Assembly: GCA_938041955.1 (NCBI GenBank)
Contig: CALISD010000020.1
Coordinates: 1-60,630 of the forward strand
Reading direction: 5' to 3'
Length of the DNA stretch: 60,630 nt
Source of the DNA: an uncultured Granulosicoccaceae bacterium
GTDB taxonomy: Bacteria > Pseudomonadota > Gammaproteobacteria > Granulosicoccales > Granulosicoccaceae
In this document: positions 9,908-18,850 of the stretch, one piece after another
Position numbering within the stretch: the first letter of the stretch is position 1
How the letters are laid out: each line of letters starts with the position of its first letter
Program-made: the position numbers and the translations under genes
Notes under the pieces: model-generated
Database searches by the model: none
What the model saw: only the letters and a program-made list of their open reading frames with translations
Told to the model about the DNA's origin: nothing

Positions 9908-10262
9908 TAGATCAATAAACTATTGTATTAGATTGTTGAATTTGCTTCTTATGTTTGAATTCTGCCCTAACCTAAAAGGCTTTCTGGTTGGCGTTCCAAT
10001 TGTATCGGCCGTACTCGCGAGGTGTGGTCATTGGCTGTCTCGCGACGAGGTGGTTTTTCAATAAGCACGACTGTGGATTAATGTAAACCATGTCGATGGC
10101 ATGGCTGGATTGCTTATAAATTGGGCTTTGGTCTGTCATCCTTGCGCTCTCGAGTTGTTGGCGCGCAGATTGCCGTTAACATCTAGAAGCTGGGCAGTCG
10201 TAAGACTGTTGGTCAACGGTCCTCCGTGCGCCCGGCTAAGTTCACGGCATTCTGGCAATTTA
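9908..10262. other. 355-bp intergenic stretch
   Basis: No gene-like frame, RNA gene or strong hairpin is visible here. The frames that cross it encode Cys/Trp/Leu-rich sequence that does not look like protein. It presumably carries the end of the opp transcript and the promoter of the RCC1-repeat gene. Confidence 0.4.
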
Positions 10263-10760
10263 ATGATCGCAGATTCAGACAAGAAAATTGATAACGTTAT
10301 TTTTGTAGCACCTGGCGGATTTCACTGCCTCGGATTGCAACAAAATGGAAGTGTGCTGGCATGGGGCTGCAACGCCTATGGGCAGAGCGACGTGCCTGTT
10401 AATTTGAATCGTATTACAGCCATTAGTGCGGGTCGATGCCATAGTCTTGCATTGACTCACGAGGGACGTGTTCTGGCCTGGGGCTGCAACCGTTTTGGCC
10501 AAACTGCAGTGCCTGATGTGCCAGGTGATGTCGTCATGATAACGTCAGGTCGTAACCATAATCTGGCACTTCGAAGTAACGGTACTGTGTTCGCCTGGGG
10601 GCAGAACAAATTTGGCCAGTGCTCAGTTCCTGCTGACCTGGTGAATGCAGTTAAAGTGTCTGCCGGGGAGTATTACAGTGTGGCGCTGAAAAGCGATGGC
10701 AGTGTGGTGATGTGGGGCAATACCAGTGATATCAAAGAGCGTTCTACCGTCCGAACTTAG
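10263..10760 (+). CDS. Small RCC1-repeat protein
   Basis: The 165-residue protein is built of about four tandem RCC1-type beta-propeller repeats of about 39 residues. The cycle is SAG-x-xHSLAL, then a G-x-VxAWG motif, then N-x-FGQ (AWGCNAYGQ, AWGCNRFGQ, AWGQNKFGQ, then a degenerate MWGNTSD). RCC1 propellers normally need seven blades, so this chain is about half a propeller. It could dimerise, assemble with another protein, or be a fragment. No signal peptide is seen from the ATG at 10263. The frame stays open upstream to 10101, but that part has no protein character. It ends before a strong bidirectional terminator. Role unknown. Confidence 0.7.
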   Translation: MIADSDKKIDNVIFVAPGGFHCLGLQQNGSVLAWGCNAYGQSDVPVNLNRITAISAGRCHSLALTHEGRVLAWGCNRFGQTAVPDVPGDVVMITSGRNHNLALRSNGTVFAWGQNKFGQCSVPADLVNAVKVSAGEYYSVALKSDGSVVMWGNTSDIKERSTVRT

Positions 10761-10780
10761 GGCCATAATCTTTCAGATGT

Positions 10781-10810
10781 AAAAAGAGCTGACCCAGGTC
10801 AGCTCTTTTT
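10781..10810. terminator. Bidirectional rho-independent terminator
   Basis: AAAAAGAGCTGACC and GGTCAGCTCTTTTT form a perfect 14-bp inverted repeat with a minimal loop and a T-run on either strand. It lies between the convergent RCC1-repeat gene (ends 10760) and the OmpA-domain gene (ends 10821), so it can serve both. Confidence 0.92.
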
Positions 10811-10820
10811 GGTTGGGTGC

Positions 10821-13562
10821 TTATTTAGTACTCGCTACCTGCTCATCGAGCGGTGTGAGTTGTATCTCCACTCTGCGGTTTTGCTGCCGACCTTCCTCTG
10901 TGTCGTTGCTCGCCACTGGCTTTGTTGCACCGAACCCGCTGACAGTCATTCTCTCAGCAGCAATATCAGCTTCTTCGGTAAAGAAGTTGGCGGTAGCCAG
11001 TGCTCTCGCCATAGATAGGCCCCAATTGTCTTTGTAAATTTCACTGAGCTTTGCACCCAGTGGGACATTGTCAGAGTGGCCGCTGATCATTATTCGGCGA
11101 TTGTCTACTGACGAGAAGGTGCTGGCGAGATCTGTTAACACTGTTTTGCCCTCGGCGCTGAGTCTGGCACTGCCTGTTTTAAATAACTGGCCAGAGCCGA
11201 GTAATACGCCAATGACATTGTCCTCACCGACGGCAACCTTAACGTTTTCATGCCCTGCATCGAGCAAGGTTTTCTGTATGGCGTCGGCCTGCGATTGTGA
11301 TTCGGTTGCCAGCGCCTTGAAGTTGTTTTCAATGCGCGTTTTTTCAGCCAGAAGTGTTTGCAATTCATCTTGCTTTGCGCGCAATCGATTCTCAGAGGCA
11401 TCCATTTCTTTGCGTAGCTCAGTCAAGGTTGCTTCAGCGTTTTTACTGTGCGTGCGGCTCATGTGCAGGAGACTTTTGAGTGTCTCCGAATTGCCTTTTA
11501 ACGCCGCTAGCTTTTCAGTGGTTTGCTTACTTTGAGTTTCAGTTGCCTCCAAAGAAGCGCGCAGCTTATTTTGTTCCTCTGTGGCTTTATTGAGTTGCAT
11601 TTCCAGGGTTTTTACATCGCCGGTCAGCGCTTCATTTTTCTCATTCGAGGTAATCAGGTTCTGCTCTGCCGTCTGAAGTTTGGGCAGGACTGTCTCAAGC
11701 TCGCTTGCGAGTGCGTTGCGCTCTTCCTGATTTTGTTCGATGGTGGTATTCAGGTTGGCTAATTTTTCATTAAATTCTGCGGTTTGCTCATCTGATTGTT
11801 TACCGACGCTATCAAGGCTGGCCTGCAATTCCGAAGTTGCGGTGTTTGCATCATTTAATTGACCGCGTAAGTTGTTCGCAAGCAAGTTGAGTTCAGCGCT
11901 TTTCTCGTTACTCTTTCTTGCGTATTCTTCGAGTTTTTCGTTGGCTGATTTTTGAGTTTGAACTTGTTCACTCAGAGAAGATTTTTCATCTGTCAGGACA
12001 GTGATTTGGTCTTCCAATTTGGTGGCCTGGTCTTTGTAACCCTGGGTTTGTTCAAGGTATGTTTTTTCAAGCGAGGCAACTTGAGCGATCAATTGTTCGC
12101 GCTCAGCGTTGAGTTTCTGTCGAGCCTGGTTTAATTCAGAAATTTCTGCGTCACGGGTATTGACTGCCGCCTGCATTTCTTCGCTGTTTGCTTGTGCCTG
12201 CTCTTGAAGCTCTTTCTCACGAATTTGCAGAGTTAAAATTTCGTCTGATAACTTTGCTGACTGATCGTTAAGTGAGCTGACGGAGGCAAGGTGATTTTGA
12301 TTTAAAGTTTCTATCTCAGCCTGTAGCTTGAGTTTGCTTTGCTTGGAGTAGGCAAGAGAGTTTTGTAGTTCTACTATCCGGCTGACTTGTACTTGTGCCT
12401 GTCCCTGCAGTTCCTCTTCGCGGGCTTGCAAGCTTAAAATTTCGCCTGATAGCTTTGCTGATTGTTCGTTGAGTGAGTTTACAGAGGCAAGGTGGTTTTG
12501 ATTTAAGGTTTCTATCTCTGTTTGTAGCGTAAGTTTGTCTTGTTCTGAATCGGTAAGAGCGCTTTTGAGTTCTGCTATCTCGGCGATGTGCTCTTTTGAC
12601 TGCCCTTGAATCTCCATTTCGCGGATTTGCAGGCTTAAGATTTCGTCAGTTAGCTTTGTTGATTGATCGTTCAGTGAGCTGATTGCAGCAATATGATTTT
12701 GATTTAATGCGTCAATATCGGCCTGTAACTTAAGTCTGTCTTTCTCAGATTTTGCGAGAGAGTCTTTAAGGTCTGCTATCTGCGCGGTTCTATCTTTTGC
12801 GATAGCCGCATTCTCCTGCATCTGGCTTGTCATGCTGGCCAATTGCTGGTTTGCATCGGCTACGTCAGCTTCAAGCCGTGTGTTGTCTGCTTTTAATTCA
12901 GTGACGGTTTGCTCTAGCGTCGCTATTTGGCTGCTGAGCTTTTCAGTTTGCTCAATCTGAGTGAGTCGTTGATTGGATAGCTCTGAGTTTTCGTCTTCAA
13001 ATTCTTGCAGTCTATTGCGCAGAGCTTCTATTTCGGCACTTAGCGTGACATAAGATTGCGAGAAGCTTTCAAATAATCTTTCGTTGGCCTCTACCTCTAT
13101 CGCACGATCTTTTCCTTCAGACATCAGGTTGTACAGCTGTTCCCGCATCTGATTGCGATCAGCGGTGATTTCATCAATTTGCTGAGAGAGTGACACAGCC
13201 CGTTCTTCCAGACGCTGCATAGAACTCTGTCGTTGTGCGAGTTCCTCTTTGTAGTTTTCAATAGTTGTGTCTTTAGCCAGACTATCTTCTGACTGAGCAA
13301 TCAGTTGCTCACGTTCGTCCATAAGTTGGCTTACAAGCTGATTTAGATGTTCGACATCTCTGCTATAACACGCGATGCGTGTTTTGATAGATTCCGTGTC
13401 GAGTGCGGTGCTGTCATTTAGTGTTTGACAAGCTTCCAGGTCTATTTTGGTAGTATCAGATTGAGCCGTAGCGACACTAACACTTAAAAATCCGAACATG
13501 GTCACGACTGACGTGGCCAGATAAGCGCTAGACCTCACACTGCTATTCTTTCGTTCTTTCAT
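10821..13562 (-). CDS. Giant coiled-coil OmpA/MotB-domain protein
   Basis: The 913-residue protein begins with a signal peptide (cleavage near ATAQ, residue 34). Residues from about 60 to 760 form an uninterrupted predicted coiled coil, rich in Glu, Gln, Lys, Leu and Ser with almost no Pro or Gly. A C-terminal OmpA-like peptidoglycan-binding domain fills about residues 790-905, with FKTGSARLSAEG, ISGHSDNVP, LSMARALATANFF and the closing QQNRRVEIQLTPL. The Asp/Arg pair that binds diaminopimelate is present (the D in GHSDN and the R in NRRVEI). The central coil has tandem 67-residue repeats. The likely role is a periplasmic tether or spacer anchored to the cell wall. It sits downstream of argC but is separated from it by 195 bp. 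Confidence 0.88.
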   Translation of the reverse strand: MKERKNSSVRSSAYLATSVVTMFGFLSVSVATAQSDTTKIDLEACQTLNDSTALDTESIKTRIACYSRDVEHLNQLVSQLMDEREQLIAQSEDSLAKDTTIENYKEELAQRQSSMQRLEERAVSLSQQIDEITADRNQMREQLYNLMSEGKDRAIEVEANERLFESFSQSYVTLSAEIEALRNRLQEFEDENSELSNQRLTQIEQTEKLSSQIATLEQTVTELKADNTRLEADVADANQQLASMTSQMQENAAIAKDRTAQIADLKDSLAKSEKDRLKLQADIDALNQNHIAAISSLNDQSTKLTDEILSLQIREMEIQGQSKEHIAEIAELKSALTDSEQDKLTLQTEIETLNQNHLASVNSLNEQSAKLSGEILSLQAREEELQGQAQVQVSRIVELQNSLAYSKQSKLKLQAEIETLNQNHLASVSSLNDQSAKLSDEILTLQIREKELQEQAQANSEEMQAAVNTRDAEISELNQARQKLNAEREQLIAQVASLEKTYLEQTQGYKDQATKLEDQITVLTDEKSSLSEQVQTQKSANEKLEEYARKSNEKSAELNLLANNLRGQLNDANTATSELQASLDSVGKQSDEQTAEFNEKLANLNTTIEQNQEERNALASELETVLPKLQTAEQNLITSNEKNEALTGDVKTLEMQLNKATEEQNKLRASLEATETQSKQTTEKLAALKGNSETLKSLLHMSRTHSKNAEATLTELRKEMDASENRLRAKQDELQTLLAEKTRIENNFKALATESQSQADAIQKTLLDAGHENVKVAVGEDNVIGVLLGSGQLFKTGSARLSAEGKTVLTDLASTFSSVDNRRIMISGHSDNVPLGAKLSEIYKDNWGLSMARALATANFFTEEADIAAERMTVSGFGATKPVASNDTEEGRQQNRRVEIQLTPLDEQVASTK
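12180..12800 (-). repeat. Tandem 201-bp (67-codon) repeats in the coiled-coil gene
   Basis: Two full copies occupy 12510-12710 and 12309-12509. A partial third copy runs from 12308 down to about 12180, and a copy-tail remains at about 12711-12800. Each full unit opens with a codon run for (A/T)LNQNH and continues with a KL-x-x-EIL-x-LQ-RE-like segment. Copies 2 and 3 are nearly identical at the DNA level around their starts, which points to recent duplication. Confidence 0.9.
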
Positions 13563-13757
13563 GGTAGTTCCCCCCGAAATTGAAAGTGCGAATAATCAGT
13601 TTATTACTGCGAAGTAGCGTTAGAGTATGTACCGGCTTATTGCTCAAGTAAACTACTAGAAATAGAACAAAAGTGAGTTACGTGTAAAGTGGCGTAAATT
13701 GGCCCTGTATTAGTGGTTGTTGTAATAATGCGTGTAGATTAGTTAACAACTAACTCG

Positions 13758-14804
13758 TTACGGAAACAGTGCAATTTGTTCAAGTCCGGTAGTTTCACGG
13801 TATCCTGACATGATATTGAAATTTTGTAGCGCTTGACCTGATGAACCCTTCACCAGGTTGTCCAATGCGGCAATCAATATCACTCGACCTGGCAGTCGAT
13901 CATCGTAGGCATTGACCATCACACGATTTGAACCCCGGACAAATTGCGTTTGCGGGTAGACGCCGGAGGGTGATATGTCTACAAAGTCGTCACTTTGATA
14001 GTGGTTTTGCAGCAACTCTCTGCAACTGGCTGCATTGTTGTCTCCGCTTACTCTGGCATAGCATGTTACTAGCTCACCGCGACTCATCGGGATTAAGTGT
14101 GGTGTGAAGTTGACTGTGATGTCCGTTCCTGCAACGACGGAAAGCTCCTGCTCGATTTCCGGCGCATGACGATGCTGTGCGACAGCGTACGGGCCCATCC
14201 CTTCACCGGCTTCGCTAAACAAGGTGTTTTGTTTTGCCGCGCGTCCAGCGCCTGTAACGCCTGACTTTGCATCAATGATTAGCTCTGATGGATCAATGAG
14301 ACCATGCTTCACCAGCGGCAGTAGAAGCAGTAAGGTGGCCGTCGGGTAGCAACCGGGGCATGCAACCAATTGTGCGGTGGTGATCTCGTTGCGGTAATGT
14401 TCGGATAATCCGTATACGGCTTCCTTTTGTAGTTCTGTCGCTGTGTGCGGGTTGCCGTAAGTCGCTTCATAGATGTCTTTGTCTCGAAGGCGAAAGTCTG
14501 CAGACATATCAATAATCTTTAAATGCTTTGGTAGCTCTTTAATTACCTTTTGACTGGTGGCGTGGGGTAAGCCGCAGAATACGACGTCGACGTTAGACCA
14601 ATCTACATCGTCATTAGTGACTAGCTTCGGTAGGCCCATGCCAGACAGATGAGGGAATACCTGATCGATCTCTTTACCGGCGTGTGTCGCGGCAGTCAGT
14701 GCTGTGATGGTTATATTCGGATGTCTCAGTGCCAACCTGATTAAGTCAGAGCCTGTGTAGCCTGATGCGCCTACAATGGCAATTCGAGTGTTTTTTTCAG
14801 ACAT
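13758..14804 (-). CDS. argC: N-acetyl-gamma-glutamyl-phosphate reductase
   Basis: ArgC reduces N-acetylglutamyl phosphate with NADPH to the semialdehyde, the third step of arginine synthesis in the cytoplasm. The N-terminus holds the dinucleotide loop IVGASGYTGSDLIRL (residues 9-23). The catalytic Cys is C152 in CPGCYPTA. An HRHAPEI motif, typical of the catalytic His region, follows, as does the KSGVTGAGR segment. The 348-residue length is normal. The neighbours are not arginine genes: a DUF4864 protein lies 90 bp upstream on the same strand and the coiled-coil OmpA-domain gene lies downstream. Confidence 0.96.
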   Translation of the reverse strand: MSEKNTRIAIVGASGYTGSDLIRLALRHPNITITALTAATHAGKEIDQVFPHLSGMGLPKLVTNDDVDWSNVDVVFCGLPHATSQKVIKELPKHLKIIDMSADFRLRDKDIYEATYGNPHTATELQKEAVYGLSEHYRNEITTAQLVACPGCYPTATLLLLLPLVKHGLIDPSELIIDAKSGVTGAGRAAKQNTLFSEAGEGMGPYAVAQHRHAPEIEQELSVVAGTDITVNFTPHLIPMSRGELVTCYARVSGDNNAASCRELLQNHYQSDDFVDISPSGVYPQTQFVRGSNRVMVNAYDDRLPGRVILIAALDNLVKGSSGQALQNFNIMSGYRETTGLEQIALFP

Positions 14805-14894
14805 TTTTTTTATAGTCGTTTGTGGCTTGTCAGTTTTGCAATTGATCCGGTGAGAGCAATATAAGCAACGACTGGGGCATTGTTAATTGAGTGG

Positions 14895-15395
14895 TTAAGC
14901 GGAACGGCCCGGGTGAGGCACTGCCATGACAGCATCAGTCATCCAGCAATTCTGAAATGGGGCGCTGACTTGTTTTGACAGTTGGAACCGGTACCAGTGT
15001 AGATCACCTGATTGATCTACAACACCTGCCAGCAGTTCAGCGGTCAGGCCGTTGTTACTGACCAGTTTAATCTCGGTGCCACGATGGTTCAACATGGGTT
15101 GATATTGCGGCGAATCAAACAGTGCTGAAAAGCGCGACAACGGACCAGTAACTTTTTTGTTTGCAGGAGAAGCAAACCTGAAGGTGGCGGAAATCCCGTT
15201 GTCCGCGTCCTGTAACGCCGTTAACTGGAAATTCACCACATCTTTCGGCGTTAATGAAGGACTTGGCTGTAGATCGAGGTTCTGTGCCAGACTGATGGTA
15301 GAGCACAGCAACAACACAATTGCCGCTATGGATTGGTTTGCAATGACAGAAAGACGGTAAAAAAGAGTTGATCGCAGGCTTGTCACTGTGCTCAT
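14895..15395 (-). CDS. Secreted DUF4864-type protein
   Basis: The 166-residue protein has an N-terminal signal segment (IAAIVLLLCSTISLAQ, about residues 24-38). Its body begins LTPKDVVNFQLTALQDADNGI and continues with TFRFASPANK and GPLSRF. This pattern fits the DUF4864 family of small periplasmic proteins of unknown function that resemble NTF2-like folds. It lies between the PilY1-like gene and argC on the same strand. The start is ATG at 15395, which gives the expected signal peptide. No catalytic residues can be named. Confidence 0.75.
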   Translation of the reverse strand: MSTVTSLRSTLFYRLSVIANQSIAAIVLLLCSTISLAQNLDLQPSPSLTPKDVVNFQLTALQDADNGISATFRFASPANKKVTGPLSRFSALFDSPQYQPMLNHRGTEIKLVSNNGLTAELLAGVVDQSGDLHWYRFQLSKQVSAPFQNCWMTDAVMAVPHPGRSA

Positions 15396-15444
15396 CCTGA
15401 ATGGGAGAGCTTTGTTTGTACCAGATAGTCGACTGTAGATAAAG

Positions 15445-15509
15445 GCCGCTAATTTAATTTAGCGGCAAGTTGCGCCTTCGTGAATCGCGGCGGTACTTGC
15501 CACCGCGAT
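15445..15509 (-). terminator. Two hairpins downstream of the PilY1-like gene
   Basis: GCCGCTAA/TTAGCGGC (15445-15452 and 15459-15466) and ATCGCGGCGG/CCACCGCGAT (15484-15493 and 15500-15509, one mismatch) lie directly after the stop at 15518 in the minus direction. The first is followed by CCTTTAT. Together they probably terminate the pilY1-like transcript. Confidence 0.55.
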
Positions 15510-15517
15510 AATGAATG

Positions 15518-18500
15518 TTAATCTGACTGTTCAGACCAATAGGTTTTGCGCAATTTTTTTAGATTCGATCCCTCGACGGTGCGTGTACCTTCACCGATAT
15601 ACGCGTCTTCTTCAGTGAAAAACAAGTGTGGTGATGAGGCGATGCCACTGCCGGGTATGTCGCTCTCGCGGCTTGTGCCCTTTGTGGGTGAGGCGTCATT
15701 AACTTCTACCCGGTACATTTTGCTGCTGCCGATGGATGGAGAGCACAGATCCGGGCCGGCCTCCGGGAGATAGGTAGTGAAATTAACACCACCGTTAACA
15801 GTCAGTGAGTGCGATAGCACTTTTTCACCCGAACCGCCCAGCTCGATCGACCAGCCTTGTGCTGAATTGAGTTGGGCGGCGGCCGCTGCCGCCGCCACAG
15901 GGTTGTTGCTGTCGACATCGTTGTCGGTGGCATCGTAGAGATCTGCCTGCGTAATCGGACGATAGAAAGGAGTACCCGTTGACTCGTCTTTAATTCCATA
16001 GTCTTCCGGCGCCTTGAATACATCGAACTGTTTGATCATGTAAAATTTGTCGTCGACTGTCTCATCGAGTGGGTGCGCCCGATTACCTGAACCCAGGGAA
16101 ATCGAGAGGTAACTTTTTCTGTTCCCTTCTCCTTTATTAAGTGCAATATCAGGGCGATAAAAGAACTTGCGCAAATTCGCGGGTGCGTTAGTTGCAAGAT
16201 CGGCAATGACGTCGCCGCTGACCAGATCTGAACTGCTCGTGGAATTTTTGTTGAAGTCCAGTCTCCACACTTGTCCACCCATGTCTCCGACATAAAGCTG
16301 ATCTGCTATTCCGTCGCCGTTGATGTCGATGACATTGGGATCAGAAGGGATGCTGTACACCATTTCCGGATAATCAGTGGCTGTGGTCTTCCAAATCAGA
16401 TCCCCGGTTTCTGCGTTGACTATAAATATGGCGTTGCCAATAGTGTCTGCTGATCTTATGTTGCTGTTGTCCTGCATTGAATCATAACCGCCGCCAAATA
16501 TGAGTACTTTGGTTTTGGTGCCATTGATCATGAGGTTTCTCAGCGTTGGCTTGGACCAGGTTTGCCCGAGATCGGCAAAGTCTGCATCACCGCCAGGTCC
16601 ACCTTTGATGGTCCACAGATGCTTCGGGTTTTCTTTTTCGGTGACGTCCAATGCGTAATAGTTATTACCACCCCGGCGCATACCGACATACAGATACGCG
16701 TGATCATTGGTGTTGATGACGCCGTCGTTGTTGTTATCCTTAATCCAGCTGGTGATGTCGCCGTCAAGCCCATACAACTTGTTTATTCTGCGTTCGTCGT
16801 TGTAGAAGGTTTGCAGGTTCGGTAGCAGCTCTTTTGGAACGAAAGAGAACACTTCGACACCATCTTGAGTATTGACAGCGTGCAAGTAGCCTTGATTGGT
16901 ACCGAAATAGGCGACGGAATCAGGCTCGTCATTAACCTTGCCATAAGTCACCACCAAGGGTTGCGAGTGGAGTGGATCACCCATTTGTCGGCGGGTCGTA
17001 GTCGTGGGATCTTCATCGTAGTCGAGTACATCTACACCGCGCGTCCATTGCAGCAAATCGGTTCTCTCAGTATCTGCGACACCCAGCATAGATGACGTGA
17101 TTGCCGTATTGTTCTCGTGTACAACGTTACCGATATCAGTTAATACATTACCAGTGATGTGTGTGTAAACGTTTCGAAGGCTCGCGTCTAGCTTGCCGAT
17201 CGCACCGCCGTTGCCGACATTGTTGCCGTCTGCCGTCTCTGACCACCAGCTTTGTGAATCGACATAGAATTTTCCGGTGGCCGGGTCTACGGCGGGTTGG
17301 CCGTTAAAGTCTCGTAATACCGGTGGGTTGCCCGAATATTTATAGCGCTTTAAGTTACCCTCCCAGTTGGAGCGAGCGCTTGGCTTGAATAAAGCCAGGT
17401 AGACGTCATCGCGATGTGATAAGCCGGAGAAGCGATCAACCGTTATTGCCGGGGCAACAAATGTGTTTAGTTCTTTTTGTGCCACTTCAACGATGGCCTC
17501 GAAGGCACTAACCAGTGATTCGGCCGAACCCGCATTGTGATGAGTGCCAAGGCCGGCTGTTGATAAGGACGTTAACCATGGCCAGTTTTCATCTAGTTCA
17601 AAACCAATAGTGTGCGTAATGACTGTGTTTGTGTCATTCACTGAGTCATTGAGATCATTGTTCGCCATATACGCGGCGAGGTCGGCACCACATGTGCCAC
17701 CAGTCGGGAATCCGGGCTCTGTAATGTCCTGGCAAGCAGCTAAGCCCAGCTCTTGTCGCACGATTTCGGCTCGAGCAGAGTTACTACTGGGTATGCCGTC
17801 TGTGAGCAATACAATGTGATTTGACTGGCATTCACTGATCATAGGTGAGTTAAAAGTCGCATTTCCGTCGATTGCTTCGTTGCTGCAGGATGGATGACTC
17901 AAGTTCGCATCCGTGCAGTGCTCATGTCTGTCAATCCTGGCATTTGGATCGAGTGTATAAGTGTCAGGGTGAGGTAAACGTTTTTCTGTTGATAGATTGG
18001 CAAATGTGCTGTTTTCCCAGCAGGCATCTGTGATTGAGTTGGGGTCAGTACAGGTATACGTATAAGGCGCGGTAAATGACCGGCGCTTAGCGGTGGTTAG
18101 CTGCTCGCCGCTGAAGTACATTTTCCCCTCATGCAAGGCCGCAACGGTAGGTGTTGTTTGATTCACAGTTAGCGCATCAATTGATGCCAGTAATTCGTCT
18201 CGATGCTGAGTTATGGGTTTGACCGCGTGCAGGAAGCTAGTGCCCGTACCGTTGTATGTAAGCAAGCCGACATTGATATCATTGGTGGTGGTGAGTAGTT
18301 CGTTTAAGGCAAGTTTGAGTCGATTAATTCTCGACATACCCGTACCGTCCCAACTTCCCATTGACCCTGAGACATCAATGATGAGCAACACATTGGCTTG
18401 TGCCGATTCTCGACCGAAGAACACTTCGGTGTCGTCAGCTGCAGCAAAACCGGATGCAAGAGTCATCAGGACCGCTGCTGTTACAGACACCTTTTTGCCA

Positions 18501-18544
18501 GACAAAGATTGAAGGAGATTCCTGCAAGAAGCCTTGATGTGCAT
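15518..18544 (-). CDS. pilY1: PilY1-like type IV pilus tip adhesin
   Basis: The 1008-residue exported protein has a signal peptide (cleavage near SGFAAA, residue 36) and a von Willebrand factor A domain. The domain has a MIDAS motif DVSGS at residues 57-61, which binds a metal ion. The C-terminal half is the PilY1 quinoprotein-like beta-propeller. It includes TNQGYLHAVNTQDG and VGMRRGGNNYYALDV, plus two calcium-loop-like segments: DNNNDGVINTND and DINGDGIADQ, the latter followed by VGDMGGQVWRLDF. PilY1 caps type IV pili and takes part in adhesion and pilus dynamics. No minor-pilin genes (fimU, pilVWX, pilE) flank it here, unlike the usual operon. Ala-rich (AAAAAAA) and Cys-rich inserts are present. 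It is a little shorter than Pseudomonas PilY1. Confidence 0.9.
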   Translation of the reverse strand: MHIKASCRNLLQSLSGKKVSVTAAVLMTLASGFAAADDTEVFFGRESAQANVLLIIDVSGSMGSWDGTGMSRINRLKLALNELLTTTNDINVGLLTYNGTGTSFLHAVKPITQHRDELLASIDALTVNQTTPTVAALHEGKMYFSGEQLTTAKRRSFTAPYTYTCTDPNSITDACWENSTFANLSTEKRLPHPDTYTLDPNARIDRHEHCTDANLSHPSCSNEAIDGNATFNSPMISECQSNHIVLLTDGIPSSNSARAEIVRQELGLAACQDITEPGFPTGGTCGADLAAYMANNDLNDSVNDTNTVITHTIGFELDENWPWLTSLSTAGLGTHHNAGSAESLVSAFEAIVEVAQKELNTFVAPAITVDRFSGLSHRDDVYLALFKPSARSNWEGNLKRYKYSGNPPVLRDFNGQPAVDPATGKFYVDSQSWWSETADGNNVGNGGAIGKLDASLRNVYTHITGNVLTDIGNVVHENNTAITSSMLGVADTERTDLLQWTRGVDVLDYDEDPTTTTRRQMGDPLHSQPLVVTYGKVNDEPDSVAYFGTNQGYLHAVNTQDGVEVFSFVPKELLPNLQTFYNDERRINKLYGLDGDITSWIKDNNNDGVINTNDHAYLYVGMRRGGNNYYALDVTEKENPKHLWTIKGGPGGDADFADLGQTWSKPTLRNLMINGTKTKVLIFGGGYDSMQDNSNIRSADTIGNAIFIVNAETGDLIWKTTATDYPEMVYSIPSDPNVIDINGDGIADQLYVGDMGGQVWRLDFNKNSTSSSDLVSGDVIADLATNAPANLRKFFYRPDIALNKGEGNRKSYLSISLGSGNRAHPLDETVDDKFYMIKQFDVFKAPEDYGIKDESTGTPFYRPITQADLYDATDNDVDSNNPVAAAAAAAQLNSAQGWSIELGGSGEKVLSHSLTVNGGVNFTTYLPEAGPDLCSPSIGSSKMYRVEVNDASPTKGTSRESDIPGSGIASSPHLFFTEEDAYIGEGTRTVEGSNLKKLRKTYWSEQSD

Positions 18545-18850
18545 TTTGCCTTCTCTATTTTAAGAACGTTACTACGATTAAAAACCAGTTACTACGTTTT
18601 AGAGGCCCGGGCTGTAAGCCGCTACAGGGACCGGGTATCTTGTCGTGCGGGTATCGGCCAATCTGTGAATTTCTTTATTTTCCAGGGTCGCCAATGTCTT
18701 AAATCTCGAAATTATTGCGAGTAAAGGCGATGTCGAGCTCTTGTGTTGTGCCTCGTCTTGCAAAAATATCGATGCAGGCAACAGGTTTTATCAATTGCCA
18801 TTGCGTGTTGACAGGAGCAAAATCAACACTAAAAACTCTCTGAGAACGCA
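18545..18850. other. 306-bp divergent intergenic region
   Basis: This stretch separates the divergently transcribed pilY1-like and MFS genes and should hold both promoters. I see no clear operator, RNA gene or small coding frame. Confidence 0.4.
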
